Shown in pieces: positions 55,130 to 64,000 of a DNA stretch of 64,000 bases. Numbering within the stretch: the first letter of the stretch is position 1; each line of letters starts with the position of its first letter. The notes beneath the pieces are model-generated. The model was not told the origin of the DNA and searched no databases. It was given only the letters and a program-made list of their open reading frames with translations. The DNA is from Anolis sagrei. Its lineage: Eukaryota > Chordata > Lepidosauria > Squamata > Anolidae. The stretch covers positions 164,709,822 through 164,773,821 of the forward strand of contig NC_090025.1 in the NCBI RefSeq assembly GCF_037176765.1, written 5' to 3'. Made by a program: the position numbers and the translations under genes.

Positions 55130-57480
55130 AAGGGGCCAAGTGGGGCGCCCGGGACCACCCTCCTCCAACAAAGGGGTGACATGGACCTTGGACCCCCTTT
55201 TCCTAAGAAATGGGGGCTCCCGGCTTTGTAACAATATTGTTGTTGTTATACTGTATATACATAAACCCCTTTGGACATGATCCTTTTTGGGGGGGATCGT
55301 GCAAGGCGGAAGGTGGAAAGTGGGGCGCTCGGGACCACCCTTCTCCAACAAAGGGGTGACATTGACCTTGGGCCCCCTCCTCTTTTTCCTTTATCTCCCC
55401 TTCAATAACATACAGCCTGGCTGTACAGTATAAGGAGAAGAAGGAGTTGGGGAGGGAGGGAGGGGAGGGGTGCAAACAGCACCCCAATAAGGAGGAGTTG
55501 TGGAGGGAGGGGAAAGGGCACCAAACAGCACCCCAATAAGGTGAAGGAGGAGTTGAGGCGAGGGGGGAGGGGGCACCAAACAGCACCCCAATAAAAAGTC
55601 AGGAAATGGAGACTCCCGGCTTTGTAATAATATTGATGTTATTATGTATACATAAACCCCTCTGGACATGATCCTTTGGGGTGGGGGGCTCTTGCAAGGT
55701 GGAAGACGAAAGGTGGGGCACTCGGGACCACCCTCCTCCAACAAAAGATTGACATGGACCTTGGACCCTCTTTTCTTAGGGAATGGGGGCTCCCGGCTTT
55801 GTGACAACACTGATGTTATTATATATACATAAACCCCTCTCGACATGATCCTTTGGGGGGGGGGGGGGTCGTGCAAGGTGGAAGGTTGAAAATGGGGCGC
55901 TCGGGACCACCCTCCAACAAAGGGGTGTCATGGACGTTGGACCCCCCCCCCTCCCGCCCTTCCTTTATCTCTCGTTCAATAACATTACAGTAGTAAATAA
56001 ATACATCAGCCTGACTGTATAAGGAGAAGGAGGAGTTGGGGAGGGAGAGGAAGGGGCACCCCCCAATAAACGGCCCTAGGAAATGGGTCCCTGGCTTTGT
56101 AATAATGGGGCCCCCTTTCCTTTATCTCCCCTTAAATAATATTAGTAAATAAATATATCAGCCTGGCTGCATAAGGGAAGAAGGACTTGGGGAGGGAAAG
56201 GAGCAAACAGTACCCCAGTAAGGAGGAGGGGGAGTTGGGAAGGAGGGGAAAGGGCACCAAACAGCACCCCAATAAACGGCCCTAGGAAATGGGGCCCCGG
56301 CTTTGTAATAATGGGGGCCCTTTCCTTTATCTCCCCTTAAATAACATTACAGAAGCAAATAAATACACCAGCCTGGCTGTATAAGGAGAAGAAGGAGTTG
56401 GGGAGGGAGGGGAGCAAAGAGCACCCCAATAAGGAGAAGGAGGAGTTGTAGAGGGAGGGGAAAGGGCACCAAGCAGCACCCCAATAAGGAGAAGGAGGAG
56501 TTGAGGCGAGGGGGGAAGGGGCACCAAACAGCACCCCAATAAAAAGTCATAGGAAATATGATTATGTATACACAAACTCCCCTCTGGACATGATCGGGAG
56601 GTGGGGATGTCCTGGAAAGTGGGGCGCCCGGGACCACACGCTTCCAACAAAGGGGTGACATGGACCTTGGACCCCCCCTCCCCTTTTCCTTTATCTCCCC
56701 TTCAATAACATTACAGTAGTAAATAAATACATCTGCCTGGCTGGCTGGCTGCATAAGGGGGGGGGGGGGAGGAGAGGCAAACAGCACCCCAATAAATGGC
56801 CCTAGGAAATGGGGCCCCGGTAGTAAGTAAATACATGAGCCTGGCCGCATAAAGAGAAGGAGGAGGAGTTGAGGCGAGGGGGGGGGGGGGGCACCAAACA
56901 GCACCCCAATAAAAAGTCATAGGAAATGGGGGGCCGACTCTGTAATAATATTTATATTTTTTAAAAAATCCCTTGGAAATGATTTTTTAGATTCCCCGAT
57001 TTTATTTTATTATTATTTTGTCACCACTCTCGTATTTTAACATGGAGCTTCTATATCAGAAGACGGGGAGAAAGACACGGAGTTGGGGTGGGAGTGGGGA
57101 CCAACCCTCCCTCCCCAATAAATGGTCCAAAAAAATGAGGTCCCGGATTTAATCCTACTCGCCCCCCTGGACATGATCCCCTTTGATTCCACTTTAATTT
57201 TGCCCCTTTCTCTGTTGTTTATAGAGAAGACGGAGTTGGGAAGAAGGAGTTGGGGTGGGACCCCAATAAATGATCCTAGGCAATAGGGTCACTGCTTTTG
57301 TATACGACTCCCCCCCCCCCCCCCGAACATGATCCCCATTGGATCCAAGTTTGTTTACGTTTATATTCTCGTGCTTTACTTAGAAGAGACGGAGTTGGGG
57401 AGGGGGCACTCAAGAGCCCCCCAATAAAGGACCCTCTGCAATGGGGTCCCGGCTTTCTTGAGTCCTCTCAGCCCTCCTGG
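55130..57480. repeat. Complex GC-rich tandem array (about 14 CACCCCAATAA units)
   Basis: Several ordered blocks recur with insertions and losses: CAACAAAGGGGTGACATGGAC, TTTATCTCCCCTTCAATAAC, CAGCCTGGCTGTATAAGGAG, GGGCACCAAACAGCACCCCAATAA, CCCTAGGAAATGGGG, CCCGGCTTTGTAATAAT and CCCCTCTGGACATGATCC. The CACCCCAATAA block is found about 14 times from 55479 to 57425 (for example 55529, 55583, 56265, 56477, 56532, 56902). Spacing varies from about 50 to 300 bp, so short tandem units sit within a longer repeated unit. No coding potential is evident. Confidence 0.8.
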
Positions 57481-58615
57481 ACCCCGCTTCTTCTGCCCCC
57501 CTCCCTCCCTCCCTCTTTCGTGCAATGGAGCTGCTTCATCCTATGGGTTGTTTTGTTCCTCCTGGCTTTTTGAAGGTGGAGTCGTTCCAGGGAGAGAGTC
57601 CTTCCTCAGCAGGAAAGGAAAAGGGGGTTCGGGGCAGGAATGGGGGGGGGGGTGAAGAATGAAGTCCCACCCCACTCCTTGCCTCGGACCCTTGTGTGCC
57701 CCCCCCTCCAGTCCTGGGAGAGCGCTGGAGTGTTGTTAGGAGATTAAATATACGTGCCATCGCCATCTTTGCTGGGAGAAATGAGCTTGTTTTTCTTTCC
57801 CCTTCCTCTCCTTTTTTGCCACGCACCCCACACACATCTTATAGGAATTGGACGCCTCGTGGGGGGTTTTGGGGGAGCGATCTTAATAATACCAGATTCC
57901 AATGGAGAAGGAGGTTCAAAACACCCACTTTTTTCAAAGCAAGATTGAGACTCTGGAACTGCCATCCTAACAACACGGGGGGCACTAGGCACACAAAAAT
58001 ATCCCTCCACTTTGGCATCTCTCCCCCCCATTTCCTATTCACCCCCCCCCCCTTTCCCAGTGGATAATGGGTCTTCCGCTCTTGTTAATACTCGGTTTTC
58101 TCCGGATAGTGAACGTCCAGATGTTTGAAATGAGTACACCATTTCCTTAGCCCCCCCCCCTTCCATTTCCTCCCCTCCAAAACAATCGCACAGGTGTTTG
58201 TGGATTAGAATAAGACACTGTTTCAATATCAAGTGTGTGTGTGTTTGTGGTTTTTAATGAGAGGAGGGTTTTGTTTAACGGGTGTGACAAGAGAACTGCA
58301 GTCCCGATGTTGTGAAGTGACAACAACTAACACCAGAAGTTACTCCCCCGAACGAGATGATAACCACTGGAGGAGGGAACTGTCCCTATCTATCCCTCTT
58401 TCCATGAATTCCTCTCCCAAACATAATAAGGTCCTGGGGTGGGGGTGTTGCATTGCTTGTTTAGCCAAAACACAAGAGTCTGGGGTTTGGCTTTGTTCGT
58501 TTTCCGGACTATTTTCCACCCCACCAGCCACATTTTGGTTGTATTGATCAAATTTTGTATTTATGCTCTTTAATTTTGTATTTATTTTGTATTTAATTTT
58601 GTATTTATGCTATTA
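57481..58615. other. Intergenic sequence, C/T- and G-rich, no gene recognised
   Basis: Contains C runs and, at about 58548-58612, several copies of TTTTGTATTTAT. No conserved protein is visible. Confidence 0.5.
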
Positions 58616-59462
58616 AACCAGTTGTGGGCCAACTTGGGCCCTCCCTCCAGGTGTTTTGGACTCCAACTCCCACCATTCCTAACAACTTCATGCCCTTCCT
58701 TTTCCCTCTCAGCTTCTTAAGCTGTGTAGTCCAGACATGGACCAACTTGGGACCTCCCTCCAGGTGTTTTGGACTCCAAATCCCACCATTCCTCACAGCC
58801 TTAGCTCCCATCCTTTCCCCCCTCAGACTTCATAGCTTCTGAATCTTCAGTGTAGATGAGGCATGAGCAAACTTGGGCTCTCCAGGTCTTTTGGACTCCA
58901 ACTCCCACCATTCCTCACAGCCTCAGCCCCCTTCCTTTTCCTCCTCAGTCTCTTAAGCTGTGTATACCATGCATGGGCAAACTTGGGCCCTCCCTCCAGG
59001 TGTTTTGGACTCCAACTCCCACCATTCCTCACAGCCTCAGCTCCCTTCCTTTTCCCCCTTAGCCTCTTAAGCTGTGTAGACCATGCATGGGCTAACTTGG
59101 GCCCTCCCTCCAGGTGTTTTGGACTCCAACTCCCACCATTTCTTACAGCCTCAGCCTCCTTCCTTTCCCCCTCAAACTTCATAGCTTCTGAATCTACAGT
59201 ATAGATGAGGCATGGGCAAACTTGGGCTCTCCAGGTCTTTTGGACTCCAACTCCCACCATTCCTAACAGCCTCAAGCCCCTTCCTTTTCCCCCTCAGCCT
59301 CTTAAGCTGTGTAGACCAGGACTTGGGAAACTTGAGGCCTTCCTCCAGGTGTTTTGGACTCCAACTTCCACCATTCCTCACAGTTTCAGGCCCCTTCCTT
59401 TCCTCCAGCTGCTTTTGGAGTCCAAAACACTTGGAGAGAGGGTCCAAGTTGGCCCATGTCTG
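58616..59462 (+). repeat. Tandem array of seven hAT-MITE half-units with a three-unit higher order
   Basis: Seven units of about 114-122 bp repeat the phrases GGGCAAACTTGGGCCCTCC, AGGTGTTTTGGACTCCAACTC, CCACCATTCCTCACAGCC and CTTCCTTTTCC...CTC. The GTGTTTTGG anchor lies at about 58651, 58764, 58886, 59000, 59114, 59235 and 59349. The third and sixth units share the variant GGTCTTTTGG and the preceding CTTCATAGCTTCTGAATCT...AGATGAGGCATG, so the array repeats every three units (about 350 bp). The final unit is followed by an inverted half (GGAGTCCAAAACACTTGGAG...GTTGGCCCATG), giving a MITE-like palindromic end. Confidence 0.85.
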
Positions 59463-59919
59463 TATCAAGCCGATTGCACTTGGTGAACTTAGTGGGAACT
59501 GTATAATCTGAACATAAAGGTGTTTACAAAGTTGTAAGTGGGGTGTTTGGGGTAAAAGAGCTGGAAGTCCAAGGTGGGATTTTTGTTTTGAGGTCGGGTG
59601 TCCTGGAAGTGGGAAAAGGACCGTCGGCAAGTGCTTTCCACAAAGCAAGCAAGTTGCCAGCGAACTGCTGACAGTTGTCATAATTGTTTTGGAGAGAGAG
59701 CCTCCCTCCCTCCCTGATCCGTCAGCTGTTTGGTTCTGAAAAAAATGGAAGGACCTTGGAGAGGGATTGGCACTCCTCCCTCGCAGCCACCGTAGCGCTC
59801 GCCAGCAGTGCCTTCTGGGAAATGTAGTCAGGGAATGGATGCTGGTGTGTCCTTCAAAACAACCCCCCCTACACAGACACACAAATGGGGAGGCACAACA
59901 CATGCAACGATCTACATTC
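59463..59919. other. Spacer between arrays, no gene recognised
   Basis: Unique-looking sequence. The reverse strand forms part of a long low-complexity frame that has no known domain. Confidence 0.5.
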
Positions 59920-60830
59920 CCAAATGCATAATGTTTGTTTATCCTTATTGGGGGTGGGGGGGGGTAGGGGGTGGATGTCACTATACAGCCATAGCGTCAC
60001 ACTTTTGGTTGGGGGAGGGTTGATGCCTGCTTCCCCCCAAAAGTATTGCATTGGCTGAGTCAACTACCAGGTTCAACCAATAGGAGAAACTGTGTTCCCA
60101 AATGCAGAATGTTTATCAAGCCTGCACTACTTTGCCTTGGAGAAGATGCAAACACCAACATAGTATTTGCGGGGTGGGTGGATGTCATGGGGGTAACACA
60201 TTTGGGGGGGACAGATGCCTGCCCCTCTCAAAAGCAACCCCCCCTTCCTCCCAAAATCGTGGAGCCATCAACAAATTGCATGGAAATGCAGAATGTTGAT
60301 CAAGTGCGCATGGCTTTGGCTTGGAAAGGCATTACACATAGCATTATGGTATTTTGGGGAGGGGGTGGGTGTCATCACGCAGCCATGACGTCACACATTT
60401 GGGGGAATGGTTGTCTGCCCGCCACCAAAAGCAAACCCCTTCACAAATGGTGAGCCATTATAGCTCAACCAATACAACAAACTACTCAATGCAGAATGTC
60501 GATCAAGCACATTGGATTTGTCTTGGGCAAGCATTACACACATCACCATACTGATTTTTTGGGGTGTATGGATCTCACTTCCCAGCCATGGCATAACATG
60601 TTTGGGGGAATTGATACCCAGCCCCCCGCAAAGCACCTCCCCCCCCCAAAAAAGTGAGCCACTACTAAACTCAATCAATACAACAAACTGTATTCAGATG
60701 CAGAATGTCTGTCCAGCGTACATTTCTTTGTCTTTGACAAGCATTACAGATAATATGTAATCGATGTAATCGGGGGTCTGATTACACAGCCATGGCGTAA
60801 TGCATTTTGGGGTGGAGGATGTCATCCTCC
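59920..60830 (+). repeat. Diverged tandem array, unit about 180-210 bp
   Basis: The anchor ATGCAGAATGT (ATGCATAATGT in the first unit) occurs at about 59925, 60102, 60285, 60489 and 60698. Each is followed in order by ATCAAG, a CTTGG...AAGCATTACA phrase, GGGGTG..GGATGTCA, CAGCCATGGCGTAA-like sequence, CATTTGGGGG and CCCCCAAAA, then CAACCAATA. Four and a half units are visible, with substantial divergence between them. No coding function is apparent. Confidence 0.75.
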
Positions 60831-60892
60831 TCGGGACTAGTGACATTTCCCTTCCTTTGTTTTAGGGATCAAAAACACTTTCTTTCTCTAGC

Positions 60893-61010
60893 ACAGTGGT
60901 TTCCAACCTTTTTTTGACCAGGGCCCACTTTGACCAGGACATTCTTGACCAGGGATAGACACACAGAATTCAATATTGGACACCAAGAGTTTCAAACTCT
61001 GAGGATCTCA
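60893..61010. mobile_element. hAT MITE end fragment
   Basis: CACAGTGGTTTCCAACCTTTTTTTGACCAGG is the reverse of the right end of the 22518-22946 family (CTGGTCAAAAAAAGGTTGGGAACC). The rest of the element is missing or diverged. Confidence 0.6.
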
Positions 61011-62540
61011 GCATCCTTTTTTAAAAATATTACATTTTGAGAGTTTTCTAATCATGCTGGTGAACTTGGTGAGATTTTTCAGTTCCAGGCATAAGTTTGA
61101 CATCCTTGAGAGTAAATGAACAAATATAAAAAATCACAAATGAAGACACAAGAGAGTGTACTAATACAATCTGAAAATTGAACTTTGTATTTTGCTCTGG
61201 GTTTTTTGGGTGTGGGGGTTGCCCATGTGAGTCCACCTACTGCAAATCATCCTGCAATCTTTAAATAGCTTCTGGCCACTCCAACCTTGCAACCAGTCCA
61301 AAAACAGTGTTATCTCCCTAATTTTTCTGCATAAGGTGAAAAATCAAGATTAAAAGTATGAGAGATGGCTGGGCGGATTAACAAAAACTGTTTTAACACT
61401 TGTGCTTCCACAGCATCTACAACTTGAGGCAATTGCCTCGTTCTTCCACATCAGGTTTGGTGTTGATGAGGACTAAGTGTCAGTTATGTAAGAGCAATAT
61501 CTTCTGTTAAAGCAGAATGCTGTTTTTGCCGCAAAGAAAGCAACCAGAAGCATGGGGAACCTAAGTTCTCCTGCCAGCTGAGATGAGAAGCATAGCTCAC
61601 TTTCCCATTTCATGTAGCGTGCTGCTCCAAATGCCATGAATGTGCCAGAAGGAGGAAAGACAGACAGGTGGAAGTGGCACCTCTATACCCTCCCTGCCTT
61701 AGGGGAGGAAAAGGAGATGAATAATAAAGTTCATGTTCCAGCTCCAGTAGCCTTTGCATGACACCATATTTAAACTCTTATTTATAAGAAAGATACACCT
61801 TTGGCTGAGTACAATGGGAAGATGAACTCCTAAGTATTAAGTGACAAAGCACAGCAAGTGGGGAGTTTTATTTATCATATCAGAAGTGAAGTGAGGGTAC
61901 AGTTGTAATGTATTTTTAAAACACAAAGTTTAAGAACTTGGCATTATACTAAATGTCTTTTGACCAGTATCTGGCCAACACCAGTGCCTCTGGCATTGCT
62001 ATAAGAAGGCCCTCCATTGTGCATGTGGTGGGCTCAGACTGCATTGTAATAGGTGGTCTGTGGTTTGCTCTTCCCCACACTCACATGTCGTGGACTCCAC
62101 TTTGTGGCCCCATTTCTTAAGGTTGGCCCTGCATCTCGTGGTCCCAGAGCGCAGTCTTCTGTTCAGCGCCTTCTAAATTGCCCAGTCTTCTGTGTGCCCG
62201 GGGTGGGGGGTCTCTCATTTGGTATCAGCCATGGATTGAGGTTCTGGGTTTTAGCCTGCCACTTTTGGACTCTCGTTTGCTGAGGTGTTCCTGCGAGTAT
62301 CTCTGTAGATCTTAGAAAACCATTTCTTAAATTAAGGCATTGGCATGCTGGCTGATATCCGAACATGGGATGGGTTGGAGATGTCACTGCCTTAGTCCTT
62401 TCATTATTGGCTGCTACTTCCCAGAGGATGTATATATGTATTTTATCTATATGTATTTTAATCTTGTATTGTAGTATGATGTTTTAACTTGTATTAGTAG
62501 CATTGAATCCTTGCTGTAAGATCGGTATACAAAAGTTTTA
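61011..62540. other. Intergenic, no gene recognised
   Basis: 61,260-61,720 is moderately GC-balanced and free of repeats I can name. 62,000-62,400 has frames on both strands that resemble a degraded LINE product, but I could not identify a motif. Nothing firmer can be said. Confidence 0.4.
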
Positions 62541-62684
62541 AATAATTTTTATTTATTAATTTATTATTTAAACTTATATGCCGCCACTCCCCTGGGGCTC
62601 GGGGCGGCTTACAAGACTAGCTAAAATCTAACAAAATTTAAAAGCAATTTAAAACAATTTAAAAACAACACTATCAAACATTAA

Positions 62685-62735
<51 letters not shown>
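62541..62735 (-). repeat. LINE/SINE tail followed by (ATA)n
   Basis: TTAAACTTATATGCCGCCAC and CCTGGGGCTCGGGGCGGCTTAC are the reversed tail seen elsewhere. A run of about 16 AAT units occupies about 62687-62734. Confidence 0.65.
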
Positions 62736-62737
<2 letters not shown>

Positions 62738-62743
62738 TGTCAG

Positions 62744-63058
62744 GTGGTGCAATACCGGCTAAAGAGAGAAGTGAAATGCTTCACTAGGCAGCGACCCAAC
62801 CTGCATCTGTGGCTCAGTATTGGAAAAGATATTGTACACCTAGAAAATTTGCAGCAAGGCAAATTGAATGCCAAAATTGCAATGGAGGAGTGGGAGGCAG
62901 AACATCAGAAACAGGATGCACAGGCCAAAAACTTTGCTACTACAGCCACAAAACAACAGAGCAGCCTGACAGCTGATCAGACACAGCACAAAACAGCAAA
63001 CTGTCTGTTGTCAAAAAAATCAAAAGAAGCTGACAAGGTGAGAAAGTGGTCAGGTTAA
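62744..63058 (+). other. Open frame of 104 codons, unrecognised
   Basis: The translation is Gln/Lys/Ala-rich in its second half (EEWEAEHQKQDAQAKNFATT) and could be part of a degraded mobile-element protein; it starts right after the microsatellite. No domain is recognised, and no splice or promoter signal supports a host gene. Confidence 0.25.
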
Positions 63059-64000
63059 GTCTGCAAAGCCCAAAAACAAAATGGAGGGAAAAGGTGTGTT
63101 CCTGTGTTGCTCCCAAAACTGCACAAACCACCCCTTCCTTTCCCTATAGTGCCTTAGGCCCCCAAGGACCTCAGGTGCAGGTGCTGAAAATAATAACAGG
63201 CCCTTCCTCTTTCACTGTGATGCCAGAGCTGTTGCAAGTGCTTTTATCATCCTCTCCCACAGTAGGGAAGGTGTAGATATGTCACTGCCCACCTTTTAAA
63301 GAACACAATGAGCCCTCCTGGGTTTTGCTCCTTGAGGTTGCTGCTTCACCAGGCTTCAATCATAGTGCTGCCCCAGGGACAATGACTGCACAAATCAAGA
63401 AGCACCATCGCCCTTTTTGTATCTTGAGGATTTTTATTATGTTAGTTTATAACTGTGCAGAAAGAAAGAAAAAATCGCTGCCGTCATTGTTTGGCTCTGG
63501 CGACATCAGCAGTGAAGTCTCTCCTCTCACTCCAGGAACGCAGAAGTGGAAGATGAGCTTCTGGAATGCAGTGGACGCTGACCTTGTAGTATGTAGGATG
63601 TGCAGAGGTTTTCATCAACACAGGAAAATTTGCCTTTGTTTCAAGTACACGGAAACAAATGGCTAGTCCCAGATCCTTAGTTAAACAAACAACCAAACAA
63701 ACAAACCAGAAATCCTACAGTCTCTGGACAAAACTGGTCCCTCCAGCAAAATAGTCACAATACAAAGCAGCCACAATACATTCTTCCAGCACACAGTGCA
63801 TCTCAAAACATGAATCATCATGAAGCAACATCTTTCTTCCAAGAAGGCGCACCATAAAGTTGAATGTGTGCAATTTTGCTTCTTTGTTTAAACAGGTAGC
63901 TTTACCTACCATTTCCGTTTTATAGATATACTTAAGGTTTTGGAAAAGGAATTAATTATGACTAAAGGGAGGCTGGGACAAAGTATCTGATTCACTGCTC
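63059..64000. other. Right edge, possible 3' UTR of the next gene
   Basis: Low-repeat sequence. On the minus strand, AATAAA is present at about 63430-63440 (TTTTTATTATG on the plus strand), preceded on that strand by about 500 bp of non-repetitive sequence running off the window. In human the gene before H1-0 on the same strand is TRIOBP, so a TRIOBP 3' UTR is possible. I see no coding sequence to confirm it. Confidence 0.3.

Noticed and set aside
54202-55351. Frames of 200-240 codons on both strands upstream of H1-0
   Set aside because: Pure effect of high GC content; residues are Pro/Gly/Arg/Ala only, and no motif or splice structure supports a gene.
55479-57425. Repeated AATAAA-like motifs as polyadenylation signals of a gene
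   Set aside because: They are part of each tandem unit (CCCCAATAAA) and occur without any upstream coding sequence.
62053-62387. Frames on both strands as a host gene
   Set aside because: They overlap in opposite orientations and recall degraded mobile-element protein, but no defining motif could be found, so no call is made.

Overview
This is vertebrate nuclear DNA, most likely from a squamate lizard and plausibly Anolis or a close iguanian. Two full-length genes with vertebrate intron/exon structure or signature domains, and a third short secreted-factor gene, sit in a large excess of interspersed repeats. The repeat set is lizard-like: Sauria-type tRNA SINEs, a second tRNA SINE of the Anolis kind ending in 'CTCCTGACACG', CR1 and L2-like LINE 3' ends, short hAT elements with 8-bp target duplications, a Helitron beginning TCTATATAAATAAA and ending CTAG, a pogo/Tigger MITE and a mariner fragment. 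No bacterial-type genes, CRISPR arrays or operons are present.

Layout. 1-9.5 kb is intergenic, with CR1 pieces and an LTR that still abuts a tRNA-Leu-type primer-binding site. At 9686-10504 (+) there is an intronless noggin-family gene, best matched to noggin-4: it keeps all nine C-terminal cystine-knot cysteines but lacks the basic heparin-binding patch of classical noggin. 11-23.4 kb is repeat-rich intergenic sequence, including a hAT element swollen by about 650 bp of CCTT repeats. At 24182-36971 (-) lies the complete nine-exon GCAT gene (mitochondrial glycine C-acetyltransferase, 418 aa). All splice junctions can be placed with GT/AG ends, and a CpG-rich promoter carries two CCAAT boxes. 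37-51.8 kb is intergenic, dominated by nested transposable elements. At 53311-53889 (-) is intronless H1-0 (replacement linker histone H1.0, 192 aa), with a recognisable H1-type promoter (H1 box, GGTCC elements, TATA-like box) and a polyadenylated 3' UTR that has received a MITE. From 55 to 60.8 kb, upstream of H1-0, three unrelated tandem-repeat arrays follow one another. 61-64 kb holds no gene I recognise; its right edge could be the 3' UTR of the next gene.

The genes do not form a pathway. GCAT makes glycine and acetyl-CoA from threonine-derived 2-amino-3-ketobutyrate in mitochondria, H1.0 compacts chromatin in differentiated cells, and the noggin-like factor would be a secreted morphogen antagonist. 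What links them is position: the adjacent, same-strand H1-0 then GCAT order is the order on human chromosome 22q13. GALR3, which follows GCAT in human, is not visible here; the noggin-like gene occupies that side, on the opposite strand.

Exon boundaries and short-element ends were read by eye from the sequence. Family names for repeats rest on remembered consensus features, not on a database search.
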